18,834 bases of DNA. It comes from Bacteroidia bacterium. GTDB lineage: Bacteria; Bacteroidota; Bacteroidia; Bacteroidales; VadinHA17. The position numbers and the translations under genes were made by a program. This document shows, piece after piece, positions 7,163-15,364 of this stretch. Within the stretch, counting starts at the first letter, position 1, and the number at the start of each line of letters is the position of its first letter. Below the pieces are notes generated by a model. It was not told the DNA's origin and did no database searches. It saw nothing but the letters and a program-made list of their open reading frames with translations. The stretch is from contig JAPLEC010000314.1 of the NCBI GenBank assembly GCA_026391515.1, forward strand, positions 1 through 18,834, given 5' to 3'.

Positions 7163-8491
7163 TTATTTATTTTTTTGTATCGGATGATCTTGCTTAAACT
7201 TTTTAAGCCGTTTCTCAAGGTCTCCAAAAAGTGTTCGTGGTACCAGAGATACACAAGCCCGTAGTCCCTCTTTCCTTTCACTACCGGTAATATCAAGCGA
7301 AATAGCGCTGATTCCGTAGTTTAACAGCTCCTGAAGTAATTCCCTCCCAGACATTCCAGGGTATGAAATAGTAAAATAGAAGCCGTCGGCCAGAGTTTCA
7401 TCAAGATCCCTGTCATATACTATTTTAAAATTATTCGTTACAAATAAATTTTTCATAATTGCCGCTTTACCAGCGTATTCAATTACATCTTTACGGTAAT
7501 TGTAGGTACCATCATTAACAGCTTTAAGCATGGCAGCCAGCCCAAACTGGGCAGAATGGGCAACACCTGCCGATAAACCGTATAATGCTCCAAAGATAAC
7601 TGAATGTCCAAATTTATCCGATGAATAATATCTCAATAAATCAGGATAAGATCTGTTGAATAAGTGGTCAGCAATTGCCATCATCCCGATCCGTTGACCT
7701 GCATAGCTGAATATTTTTGAGCTCGATATAAGCAAGATATAATCATCTGCATAATGAGCAACAGTTGGCTGATAAGGTGGTTTACCGGGAGCTGAGTAAT
7801 CTTTTCTGAAGTCCATACCAAAATATGCAAGATCTTCAATAACAATAACATCATATTTCCGGCAAAGTTCACCAATTATTGCCAGCTCCTCCTCATTCAA
7901 ACAGATCCATGCAGGATTATTAGGATTTGAATAAAGCAGCGAAGATATCTTTCCGGTTTTCAGATATGATTCCAGCTTATCTTTTAGCTTCTTTCCTCTG
8001 TAATTATAAACATCGAATGAATAATAATCATGCCCCAGCATTTTAACCTGCTGTTTCTGGACAGGAAATCCAGGATCGAGAAAAAGAGTTCCCTCTTTTG
8101 TTCTGTCATTCCTGTTTGCAACAAGGAAGCTGACCATTCCTCCCATCATCGAACCCACTGTAGGGATACAGCCCTCAGGTTTAAGATTGACGTTTAAAAA
8201 TAACTTTATAAATCTTGATGCTTCTTCCTTAAGCGACTGTACTCCCGAGATATCAGGATAAATTGCAGCAACTCCATTTTTAAGAGCAGCTATCTCTGCT
8301 TCAATTGCGATATCAGGGGTCGGAAGTCCTGGCACACCCATCTCCATCCTGACAAATTTAATTCCGGTTTTGTTTTCAATCATGTCAACCAGGCGAACAA
8401 TTTCACGGATCGATGCAGCTCCCGGTGAAGGGAGACCAATCTTCCTGGCAAGCTCCTTGATTAGTTCTGACGATATTGGAATAGCATCCAT
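7163..8491 (-). CDS. Pyridoxal-phosphate-dependent aminotransferase, class I/II
   Basis: 442 residues with a fold-type I aminotransferase signature. SNPNNP is at 188-193, the Asp of VIEDLAYF (D220) pairs with the pyridine nitrogen, Tyr223 follows, and the Schiff-base lysine is K259 in ISSSKIFSYAGQRIG. A late Arg in GLRACVSL is a likely carboxylate contact. It should move the amino group of an amino acid to a 2-oxoacid acceptor. Its place between the acyl-CoA synthetase and the oxidoreductase suggests it makes the 2-oxoacid consumed by the oxidoreductase. Amino acid specificity is not readable. The start at 8491 follows 34 bases after the synthetase stop, without a clear ribosome binding site. 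Confidence 0.93.
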   Translation of the reverse strand: MDAIPISSELIKELARKIGLPSPGAASIREIVRLVDMIENKTGIKFVRMEMGVPGLPTPDIAIEAEIAALKNGVAAIYPDISGVQSLKEEASRFIKLFLNVNLKPEGCIPTVGSMMGGMVSFLVANRNDRTKEGTLFLDPGFPVQKQQVKMLGHDYYSFDVYNYRGKKLKDKLESYLKTGKISSLLYSNPNNPAWICLNEEELAIIGELCRKYDVIVIEDLAYFGMDFRKDYSAPGKPPYQPTVAHYADDYILLISSSKIFSYAGQRIGMMAIADHLFNRSYPDLLRYYSSDKFGHSVIFGALYGLSAGVAHSAQFGLAAMLKAVNDGTYNYRKDVIEYAGKAAIMKNLFVTNNFKIVYDRDLDETLADGFYFTISYPGMSGRELLQELLNYGISAISLDITGSERKEGLRACVSLVPRTLFGDLEKRLKKFKQDHPIQKNK

Positions 8492-8525
8492 ATTTAAAGT
8501 TCAACGAAAAATTCAAATTGACAAT

Positions 8526-10601
8526 TCATGTACCCGGATGAACCGGTTTTTCAATTTTTATCCTTGCATCAACTACAGTTATTGCTTCGGGAGTTCCGAT
8601 CAGAGGATTAAGGTCCATCTCTTTGATCTCAGTTGCGAACCTCAAAAGGCTTGATAATCTGACTATTATCTCAGCAAATTTCTGTTCGTTTATTCCGGGC
8701 TTTCCACGTGTTCCCCTTATTATCCTGTAGCTCCTCAGGCTTCTTATCATAGAGTGCGCCTCATTAAAGGTCAGGGGGGCAAGCCCTGAAGAGACATCCC
8801 CCAGCACTTCGACAAAAATTCCTCCGAGACCGCAGAGTATAATATGACCGAATCTCGGTTCATATTTTGCTCCAATAAAAAGTTCTGTTCCGGAGATCAT
8901 TTGTTGCATTAATACTGCATTTACTTCTTTGATCTTCATCATCCTGTTAAATTCGGCAACAAGGTGCGTCCTCGATTTTATATTGAGGGTTACACCACCG
9001 ACGTCTGACTTATGCACAGGTCCGACAACTTTCAGAGCAAGCGGATACCCGAATTTCTCGGCTTTTGAAATAAGGTCCCTTCGTGTCCTGACTACTGCTT
9101 CTTTAACTGTGGGAATATTTGCAGCGTCAAGAAGCTGATGAATTATGTCAGGCTCAAGATAACCGTTTGGTGCCTTTTCAACGATCTGCCGTATCAGCGG
9201 AACGTCGATCTCTTTAAGAAATATTTTTTCTTCCGCGGGATATGGAGTATTTGAGATTCTGGTCAGAGCTCTTCCCAGAACGACTTCGTCAGGAAAGTTC
9301 ACATGCCCTTTTTCGAGAAAATATTCAAGCTCGGTATGAGAGCTTGCTACGGAAGGAAGAATGGGAAATAATGGTTTGTTGCACTCCTGGATCTTTTTAT
9401 GAACAAGATCATAGATCACAGTCATATCATTGAGACCGTTGCTGCCGAAAATGACGCTCATACCGTCAATCTGAGGCATATTTTTATCTACGTACTCAAT
9501 TACCTGATCAAGCTGTTCATTCGTTGCAGTTGCAATAAGATCAATAGGATTGTCAGCTGATGCACCAGGATTCATCATTGAAAGAAGCTTGTCGTGATGT
9601 TCGCCGGTTATTTTCGGGATATTCATTCCTCCGGCAGACAAAGCATCTGTGAGCATAACTGCAGGTCCGCCGGCATGTGTGATGATAGCTATATTCCTGC
9701 CTCTCAGATGTTTATAGAAAAAGACAGAGGCAACTGTTGTAAGCTCCTCCCGCCCTGAACACCTCACAATGCCTGCTTTGCGGAATAATGCTTCGACCGC
9801 AGAATCGGATGATGCCATCGCACCTGTATGAGAAGATGCAGCTCTGCTGCCTGCTTCGCTTGTCCCTGCTTTAATAGCTGCAATTCTGCAACCTTTTCGG
9901 ATCAGTGATGAAGCATGATGCAACAGCTTGTCCGGATCCTGGATGCTTTCCACATATATCAGTTTTACAGTGGAGCTGACTTCAGGATTAAAAGTTTTGT
10001 CCCAATATTCAAGTACATCTTCGACGCCAGTTTGTGCGCTGTTTCCTACTGAAAAGACACTCGAGAAATTAACACCTTTCGGGATAGCTGATTCAAAAAT
10101 AAAAACTGCCGTGGCGCCTGAACCTGAAACAAAATCGCAGCCTTTGCTGTTCAGCCGGGGAACCGGTGTTGTGAAGATGCCGCTGTAAAAAGGAGATATG
10201 ACACCTATACAGTTTGGTCCGATAAGACATCCTCCCGCTCTACTAATTATTTCGGCTATTTCCTTTTCAAGCTTCCTTCCCTCCTCTCCTGCCTCGCTGA
10301 ATCCGGCAGATATTATTATAAAAGCTTTTGTATTCTTTTCATTGACAAGCATCTCAACAGCAGGCAGACAGTATTTTGCCTGGATTGCAAGTATTGCTAA
10401 ATCGGTTTGTGGAATTACTTTCAGATCACGGTATGATTTCACTCCCTGGACAATATCCTGCTTAGGATTGACCACACAAAGGTCGCCCTGGAATTTCCCG
10501 TCAATTATGTTTTTCAGGATTTTCCCGCCTGGTTTGAAAAGGTCTTCTGATCCTCCGATAACAACAATGCTGCGCGGATTTATAAGTTTATCATTTATCA
10601 T
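8526..10601 (-). CDS. ADP-forming acyl-CoA synthetase (acetate-CoA ligase, fused alpha-beta)
   Basis: 691 residues, the length of the single-chain form in which alpha and beta parts are fused. In order: an N-terminal CoA-binding Rossmann domain (SIVVIGGSED near residue 11), a succinyl-CoA-ligase-like domain with the phosphorylated-histidine motif SSHTGAMASSDSA (His258), and a C-terminal ATP-grasp domain from about residue 475 with HKSDVGGVTLN. The enzyme converts acyl-CoA, ADP and phosphate to the free acid, CoA and ATP, conserving energy in amino acid or pyruvate fermentation. It is the first gene of the six-gene operon, with a 469-base divergent intergenic region upstream. Both catalytic blocks appear intact. 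Acyl chain specificity is unknown. Confidence 0.94.
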   Translation of the reverse strand: MINDKLINPRSIVVIGGSEDLFKPGGKILKNIIDGKFQGDLCVVNPKQDIVQGVKSYRDLKVIPQTDLAILAIQAKYCLPAVEMLVNEKNTKAFIIISAGFSEAGEEGRKLEKEIAEIISRAGGCLIGPNCIGVISPFYSGIFTTPVPRLNSKGCDFVSGSGATAVFIFESAIPKGVNFSSVFSVGNSAQTGVEDVLEYWDKTFNPEVSSTVKLIYVESIQDPDKLLHHASSLIRKGCRIAAIKAGTSEAGSRAASSHTGAMASSDSAVEALFRKAGIVRCSGREELTTVASVFFYKHLRGRNIAIITHAGGPAVMLTDALSAGGMNIPKITGEHHDKLLSMMNPGASADNPIDLIATATNEQLDQVIEYVDKNMPQIDGMSVIFGSNGLNDMTVIYDLVHKKIQECNKPLFPILPSVASSHTELEYFLEKGHVNFPDEVVLGRALTRISNTPYPAEEKIFLKEIDVPLIRQIVEKAPNGYLEPDIIHQLLDAANIPTVKEAVVRTRRDLISKAEKFGYPLALKVVGPVHKSDVGGVTLNIKSRTHLVAEFNRMMKIKEVNAVLMQQMISGTELFIGAKYEPRFGHIILCGLGGIFVEVLGDVSSGLAPLTFNEAHSMIRSLRSYRIIRGTRGKPGINEQKFAEIIVRLSSLLRFATEIKEMDLNPLIGTPEAITVVDARIKIEKPVHPGT

Positions 10602-10838
10602 TTTTAAATTGAGATGAGGAGTGAATTATTATTAAAATAATCCAGAAAACAGAAGATCTCATAATCCGTAAAACCACTTCAGAAAGCCGACATTCTGAGC
10701 TACAGCGTATAAATAAAGCTCTGATTTATAACAACTTAATAAATTCATATCCTGAATTTACAATATAGCAATATAATAAAAATAAAGTGTATAAAACAGG
10801 ACAGCATATATATTAATAAACATCTTAATAACTATGAT

Positions 10839-10911
10839 GATTCCTCGCTGCCGCTCAGGATGACAGTGCGGACAGGCGGATTGAGATTCCTCGCTGCCGC
10901 TCGGAATGACA
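10839..10911. repeat. Two direct copies of a 27-base GATTCCTCGCTGCCGCTC-type repeat
   Basis: Copies at 10839-10865 and 10885-10911 differ at two bases and are separated by 19 bases. Each starts GATTCCTCGCTGCCGCTC and ends ATGACA. Similar sequences are abundant between genes in many bacterial genomes and generate spurious CHPERQRGI peptides when translated. The function is unknown. It lies in an A/T-rich gap and stands out by its GC content. Confidence 0.8.
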
Positions 10912-11007
10912 AGGTGAATTGGGGATAATATAGGGAGAGGAGGAATCTCAAACTCAGTAAGCAAAATATTTATCGTAGCAGATTTGCTCATTTAAACAAT
11001 ATTCATA

Positions 11008-11037
11008 ATTGCCGATAATCATAAAAAATTAATTTTG
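11008..11037 (+). promoter_or_regulatory. Bacteroidota-type promoter for the dipeptidase gene
   Basis: TAATTTTG at 11030-11037 is an exact match to the -7 consensus TAnnTTTG. ATTG at 11008-11011 is a near match to the -33 TTTG, with an 18-base spacer. The predicted start is near 11043, about 28 bases ahead of the ATG at 11071. Confidence 0.5.
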
Positions 11038-11070
11038 CAGGTAGTTAACAATGATCCCAGAAAAAAAACT

Positions 11071-12687
11071 ATGAAAAAATCTATCCTCATTTCTTCGTCG
11101 CTGTTTCTTTTCTTTTGTATCCCTTTTATTGCTTCATCCCAATACACTACTGATATTGATCCGGATGTGCCCGGATATGGAGAAAATTGCACTACCATTA
11201 TGGTCGGTCGTCTTGCTTCCACCGACGGATCAGTAATGACCTCTCACTCCTGCGATGGCCCCTACAGAACATGGCTTGAAATTATTCCTCACAAAATAAA
11301 TGAAAAGGGAACAATGCATCCAATTTACTGGGGAACCCTTCATACAGAAGCATCATGGGATATGACGAATGTGACAAAAAAAGGTGAGATACCTGAGGCT
11401 GAATAGACATACGCTTATTTAAGCACAGCTTATCCATGCATGAATGAAAAGCAACTTGCAATCGGCGAAACTACAATTTATGGCAGACAGGAGCTAATTA
11501 ATCCGGATGGTTTGTTTCCTATCGAGGAGCTTGAAAAAATCGCACTTCAGCGCTGTAAAACAGCAAGAGAAGCCATAGCATTAATCGGTAAGCTTGCTGA
11601 AGAATATGGATATGCAGATATGGCAGAATGCATAACTCTTGCTGATCCAAAAGAGGTATGGCAGCTGGAAATTGCCGGCTCAGGAAAAGGTAAACCATCT
11701 TCATTATGGTGCGCTGAAAGAATTCCTGATGATCAGGTCGGCATCGAGGCAAACATTCCAAGAATTTCGACAGTCGATTTCAACAATCCCGATAAGTTTA
11801 TGTACAGCTCTAATTTAAAGAGTGTTGCAAAAGAATTAGGATACTGGGATGGACAGGAACCATTAAAATTCTGGAAGGTCATTAACGGGAAAAAACCATT
11901 TGCAATTCGCGAATTTTATGTCCTGAGCTCACTGGCACCATCGCTTAATTTATCATTTGATGCTGAAGAGCTTCCTTTCTCGGTTAAACCAGAGAAAAAG
12001 GTTTCTGTTCAGGATGTCATGAAATTCTTCAGGGAAACTTACGAAGGAACTCAATGGGATATGACTAAAAACCTGCTGATTACAGTCAAGAAAAAAGATG
12101 CAAATGGTAATGATGTGGAAGAGAAAGTTAAATCCCCTGTCGCATACAACTGGATGAATAACGATCTGCGGACATTAATTAACGAGTTGAAACCCGGCAC
12201 AATAGAAAGGCAGAGAACAATTGCGATAACAGGCTGTTCTTATTCACATGTAATTCAATGCCGCAGCTGGCTGCCTGATGAAGTTGGTGCAATTGCATGG
12301 TTTGCTTTTGATAATCCGGGAGAAAGTCCAAGAATTCCGATCTTCTCAGGTGTTACTAAATTACCTCAGTCTTTTAGTATATGCGGTCAGCAGCGATACA
12401 GAACCGATGCTGCAATATGGTCATTCAGAGAGGCTAACAGGTTAGCAACAGTCAACTGGACCAGGGGAAGAACTTTGATTGAACCTGCTGTTAAAGAGTT
12501 TGAAGAGAAAGCGTTGGCAGAGATTCCTGCAGTTGAAAAGAAAGCAGCTGAGCTCGTCAAAACAGGAAAAAATGAAGAAGCAAAGCAGTATGTCACAAAT
12601 TATACCAACGACTTTGCCTTCTCTGCAATGAAGCGATGGGAAGAGATGAAAGTAACGTTGTGGGGGATGTTTGGGAGAGGGTTTTAA
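11071..12687 (+). pseudogene. C69 family dipeptidase (PepD-like), interrupted by an in-frame TAG
   Basis: A 539-codon frame from the ATG at 11071 contains one internal stop, TAG at 11404-11406 (codon 112), and is otherwise open to 12687. Residues 1-23 form a signal peptide. Mature C69 enzymes use an N-terminal cysteine nucleophile, here Cys40 in ENCTTIMVGRLASTDGSV. Family text resumes right after the stop (TYAYLSTAYPCMNEKQLAIGE), in the same frame, so this is a point nonsense change and not a frameshift. The later part keeps intact family-like blocks such as ITGCSYSHVIQCRSWLPDE. These enzymes hydrolyse dipeptides outside or in the periplasm. A restart at Met 11440 would lack the nucleophile and signal and should be inactive. 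Options are a recent pseudogene, readthrough, or a sequencing error. Confidence 0.85.
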
Positions 12688-12740
12688 AAGATAAAAGACA
12701 AAAGATACAAGGAACAAGAAAATCCATGTATTCCTCCATT

Positions 12741-12762
12741 TGAAGGGGGAGCAAGGGGGATG
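12741..12762. repeat. G-run intergenic repeat supplying the hydE ribosome-binding region
   Basis: TGAAGGGGGAGCAAGGGGGA lies directly ahead of hydE and resembles the G-run hairpin repeat at 4399-4414 read on the other strand (shared AGGGGGATGT). Its GGGGGA sits about seven bases before the hydE ATG at 12768 and may serve as a Shine-Dalgarno sequence. The preceding 50 bases, rich in AAAAGA words, look like another low-complexity intergenic repeat. Confidence 0.55.
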
Positions 12763-12767
12763 TAAAA

Positions 12768-13898
12768 ATGGACATAACAAAGCTACTTAATAAGGAATCA
12801 TTCTCAAAAGAAGAGATTATCAGGCTTCTTCAGGTTATAGGTAAAGAAAAGGTTCTACTTTTTCAAAAATCAGCCGAAGTAAAACAAAAATATATTGGCA
12901 ATAAAGTCTGGTTCAGAGGACTTATTGAGTTCTCAAATATATGTGGAAAGGATTGTCTTTATTGCGGTATAAGGAAAGGAAATAAAAATCTTACCAGGTA
13001 CAATCTCTCTGATGATGAGATACTTGCAGCCGCAAAATTTGCTTTTGACAATAATTACGGATCGATCGCTCTTCAATCCGGTGAAATTGAAAGCCCTGCT
13101 TTTACAAAACGAGTAATAAAATTACTCAATAATATCAAAGAGCTTTCTGACGGAAAGCTTGGGATAACATTATCGGTCGGAGAACAGAAACCTGAAGTAT
13201 ATAAAAAATGGTTCGATGCAGGAGCTCACCGCTATCTGCTTCGTGTTGAATCAACAAACGAGGAGCTTTACAGAAAGATACATCCCAACGATAAAAAGCA
13301 TGATTTTCAGCGAAGGCTTGATTGTCTTAAAAGTCTCCAGGATATAGGCTACCAGACAGGAACAGGAGTAATGATCGGTTTACCATTCCAGACTCTGGAT
13401 GACCTGGCCGGAGATCTTCTTTTTATGCAAAAATTCGACATTGATATGTGCGGTATGGGGCCATATATAGAACATGCTGATACTCCGTTGATTACATATT
13501 CGGATAAGTTGCTCCCATTAAACGGAAGGTTTGACCTGACCCTGAAAATGATCGCTATCCTCAGGATAATGATGAAAGATATAAACATTGTTGCAGCAAC
13601 TGCACTTCAGGCAATCGATCCGATCGGAAGGGAGAAAGCTGTTAAGATCGGAGCTAATATTTTAATGCCCAATATTACTCCCGGTAAATATCGTGACAGT
13701 TATAAGTTATATGACAATAAGCCATGCACAGACGACTCTGCAGAAGATTGCCAGAGTTGTCTTGAAGCAAGAGTCTCACTTGCAGATGCGGAGGTTATTT
13801 ATGGAGAGTGGGGGGATTCAAAGCATTATGAACGGCGCAGAGGCACAATGGCGCAAAGGCACAAAGGTTTGTTCTGCACCCCTAAGAAACTAGACTAA
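12768..13898 (+). CDS. hydE: [FeFe]-hydrogenase maturation radical SAM enzyme HydE
   Basis: 376 residues. HydE is a radical SAM enzyme that, with HydG and HydF, builds the 2Fe subcluster of the [FeFe]-hydrogenase H-cluster, probably contributing to the dithiolate bridge. The SAM cluster motif is CGKDCLYC (Cys59, Cys63, Cys66; CX3CX2C). A second, auxiliary cluster motif is also present: Cys320, Cys328 and Cys331 (CX7CX2C). The family-like part ends near GEWGDSKHYE, at about residue 355. The rest is odd: residues from about 356 are encoded by an intergenic-type repeat (13831-13867), and the final CTPKKLD plus the stop comes from the left end of the IS3 element starting at 13875. The core seems complete, so the enzyme is probably active. 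It converges on the hydG-regulator genes. Confidence 0.95.
   Translation: MDITKLLNKESFSKEEIIRLLQVIGKEKVLLFQKSAEVKQKYIGNKVWFRGLIEFSNICGKDCLYCGIRKGNKNLTRYNLSDDEILAAAKFAFDNNYGSIALQSGEIESPAFTKRVIKLLNNIKELSDGKLGITLSVGEQKPEVYKKWFDAGAHRYLLRVESTNEELYRKIHPNDKKHDFQRRLDCLKSLQDIGYQTGTGVMIGLPFQTLDDLAGDLLFMQKFDIDMCGMGPYIEHADTPLITYSDKLLPLNGRFDLTLKMIAILRIMMKDINIVAATALQAIDPIGREKAVKIGANILMPNITPGKYRDSYKLYDNKPCTDDSAEDCQSCLEARVSLADAEVIYGEWGDSKHYERRRGTMAQRHKGLFCTPKKLD
13831..13867 (+). repeat. GGCGCAAAGGCACAAAGG-type repeat inside the hydE 3' end
   Basis: A run of degenerate GGCRCARAGG/ATGG units, related to the reverse complement of 16060-16088 next to the hydG stop and more distantly to 3001-3090. Relative to their genes, the hydE and hydG copies have the same orientation and both sit at the 3' end. 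Here the repeat is translated into the hydE tail (RRRGTMAQRHKG). Confidence 0.7.
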
Positions 13899-13923
13899 AA
13901 GTACTGAATTAAATTGTACTTTT
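13897..13923. repeat. Inverted repeat directly ahead of orfA
   Basis: AAAAGTAC at 13897-13904 and GTACTTTT at 13916-13923 form an eight-pair stem with an 11-base loop. The right arm ends immediately before the orfA ATG. Read as RNA from hydE it resembles a terminator with a short U-run. It could also hide the orfA start when transcription enters from outside, a protective trick known for some insertion sequences. Both roles are inferences. Confidence 0.6.
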
Positions 13924-14250
13924 ATGTTGATGAGAAAAGAAATTCACAAAAGGACACCACAGGAAAAAGAGAGAATATTGTTAGATATTCAAAGCCTTGG
14001 TGTTACTGTTGGGTGTCGAAAATATAATATTGCAAGGACACTCTACTATGACTGGTTAGACCGTTACAATGCTCATGGTCTGGAAGGTCTTGAGGATCGC
14101 AGAGCAAAGAACATGAATGCTCAATTAAAAAGGCTCGAAAAGGAAAATCGGATATTGAAAGAACTACTAGCCGAAAAAGAGCTTGAATCAAAAATGAAAG
14201 ATGAGCTTTTAAAAAAAAAGTTTGCACAGTGGGAGAAAAAAGAGAAATAG
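13924..14250 (+). CDS. IS3-family transposase OrfA (helix-turn-helix/leucine zipper)
   Basis: 108 residues. The N-terminal part (about residues 12-60) is a helix-turn-helix with text such as GCRKYNIARTLYYDWLDRY. The C-terminal part (about 65-105) is a charged coiled-coil with regularly spaced Leu, as in IS3 OrfA leucine zippers. OrfA binds the inverted repeats and regulates transposition. Its frame overlaps orfB, which lies in the -1 frame. A canonical slippery site is at 14214-14220, so the active transposase is expected to be an OrfAB fusion. The frame is intact. Confidence 0.9.
   Translation: MLMRKEIHKRTPQEKERILLDIQSLGVTVGCRKYNIARTLYYDWLDRYNAHGLEGLEDRRAKNMNAQLKRLEKENRILKELLAEKELESKMKDELLKKKFAQWEKKEK
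14214..14220 (+). promoter_or_regulatory. Probable programmed -1 frameshift heptamer A AAA AAG
   Basis: In the orfA frame the codons read AAA AAA AAG, so the last seven bases form A AAA AAG in exactly the register needed for -1 slippage. After the shift, the orfB frame is open from 14220 with no stop before the GTG at 14229. This is the normal mechanism for making OrfAB in IS3 elements. I did not identify a clear stimulatory structure downstream. Confidence 0.75.
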
Positions 14251-15305
14251 TGTGTCGCTATGTTGGTAATGGGCTTAATGTCTCCAATGTTGTTTCAATA
14301 GCAGGCATTAAGAAAAGCACGTACTATTATCGACCTAATGGCAGGCCTAAGGGCAAACGACCCTCAACGCACACTTTTAAATATAATGAAGGGTTTGTAA
14401 CTAATGAGTCTGTCGTAGAGGAGCTTATAACACTTATCTCGCCAGAATATCACGATTATGGCTATAAAGTATCATCCGAATTACTAAAGCGCAAGGGCTA
14501 TATAATAAATCACAAGAAGGTAAACCGGTTAATGAGAGATAATAACTTGTTACATCCACAAACGATGAAGCCTGAACCACTGAATAAATTGTTTATAAAA
14601 TACACCAGCCCTCCTTTAGACGGACCTTTTGAAACGATAGAAGCTGATATCAAATATATATATATCCACGGTGAAAACAGGAATGCTTTCCTTTTAACAT
14701 TTTTATGCACATTTTGTCGTTATGCTCCGGTATGGGAGCTGCAGTACTCTATGTGCAGTTCCCAGGTTATAGATCTTGTAATGGACTTTATCAACCATCC
14801 TATAGTAAAAGAAAACATAGACCAGCAAAAGACAAAGATTATTATAAGAACTGATAATGGGCCACAGTTTATTGCTAAAAAACTTGCCAGTGCACTTGAC
14901 TATATTGGACTGACCCATGAGTATATAAATCCCGGGACACCTCAACAAAACGGTCACATAGAATCGTTTCACAGCACGGTAACACGTCTGGTATGCAATA
15001 GAAATATCTTCAGGGATCTTGGCCATACCAGAAGTATTTTTCAAGAATTTTTTCATGCTTATAACAACACCCGGGTAATGAAAGCTCTTCTTTATTATCC
15101 ACCAAAACAATTTCTTAAGTTCTGGGAATCAGGCTTAGTAGGAATAAAAAAAGACAAAAGAAACAGAGAGATATTTTTCTTCAGAGAGAAGCCTATTCCT
15201 GATCCGGAAGTTGGCTCCTCATCTGAAGATTTGTATACAATAAATAAAAATAATAAATTTGAAATACCAGTATTAAACCCATTGGAAATTAGTCCAGTTT
15301 TATAG
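14229..15305 (+). CDS. IS3-family transposase OrfB, DDE integrase core
   Basis: 358 residues from a GTG at 14229, although translation probably comes mainly from -1 frameshifting out of orfA. The rve catalytic core is complete: Asp in IEADIKYIYI, Asp in RTDNGPQF, and Glu in NGHIESFH, with 35 residues between the last two (DD35E). An N-terminal HTH_21-like segment (EYHDYGYKVSSELLKRKGY) precedes it. The stop lies within the right inverted repeat. With both frames intact and ends present, the element may still be mobile. The cargo is only transposase. Confidence 0.93.
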   Translation: MGEKREIVCRYVGNGLNVSNVVSIAGIKKSTYYYRPNGRPKGKRPSTHTFKYNEGFVTNESVVEELITLISPEYHDYGYKVSSELLKRKGYIINHKKVNRLMRDNNLLHPQTMKPEPLNKLFIKYTSPPLDGPFETIEADIKYIYIHGENRNAFLLTFLCTFCRYAPVWELQYSMCSSQVIDLVMDFINHPIVKENIDQQKTKIIIRTDNGPQFIAKKLASALDYIGLTHEYINPGTPQQNGHIESFHSTVTRLVCNRNIFRDLGHTRSIFQEFFHAYNNTRVMKALLYYPPKQFLKFWESGLVGIKKDKRNREIFFFREKPIPDPEVGSSSEDLYTINKNNKFEIPVLNPLEISPVL

Positions 15306-15330
15306 GGGTCAATACAGGTTAAACCAGCCC

Positions 15331-15362
15331 AACATGCAACTTGCAACATGTAACTTGCAACA
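15331..15362. repeat. Tandem 14-base repeat AACATGyAACTTGC
   Basis: Copies at 15331-15344 and 15345-15358 differ at one base, followed by a partial third copy (AACA). It fills most of the 53-base gap between the IS right end and the stop of the regulator gene. No function is apparent. Confidence 0.75.
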
Positions 15363-15364
15363 AT

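Larger units (their letters stand above)
10602..11070. other. Divergent intergenic region between the synthetase operon and the dipeptidase gene
   Basis: 469 bases that should hold two outward-facing promoters. I see a good promoter match on the plus side (11008-11037) and none that I trust on the minus side. The middle is A/T-rich with two copies of a 27-base GC-rich repeat (10839-10911). A 77-codon minus-strand frame across this repeat translates to CHPERQRGI-like text, which is a well-known artefact of the repeat and not a gene. No RNA gene or riboswitch was recognised. Confidence 0.6.
13875..15311 (+). mobile_element. IS3-family insertion sequence, about 1.44 kb
   Basis: The element has two overlapping reading frames (orfA, orfB) and terminal inverted repeats. 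The right end, read inward, is TGACCCCTATAAAACTGG and continues to GACTAA. The left end is TGCACCCCTAAGAAACTA and continues to GACTAA. With a one-base gap, 20 of 23 positions match, and the ends are TG and CA as expected for IS3. The outermost left bases are less certain because of that gap. No target-site duplication is visible (TTC on the left, ATA on the right), so it may be an old or rearranged insertion. It sits between convergent hydE and the TM1266-type gene, cutting the hydE 3' end. Confidence 0.9.

Noticed and set aside
9242..9433. Plus-strand frame within the acyl-CoA synthetase gene
   Set aside because: It is antisense to a clearly conserved ATP-grasp/CoA ligase gene and carries no recognisable domain.
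10758..10991. 77-codon minus-strand open frame
   Set aside because: It crosses the 27-base direct repeats and translates to CHPERQRGI-type text, a known artefact of such intergenic repeats.
11404..11406. TAG as a pyrrolysine codon
   Set aside because: Nothing in the window supports pyrrolysine machinery, C69 peptidases are not known to use it, and a nonsense mutation or sequencing error is simpler.
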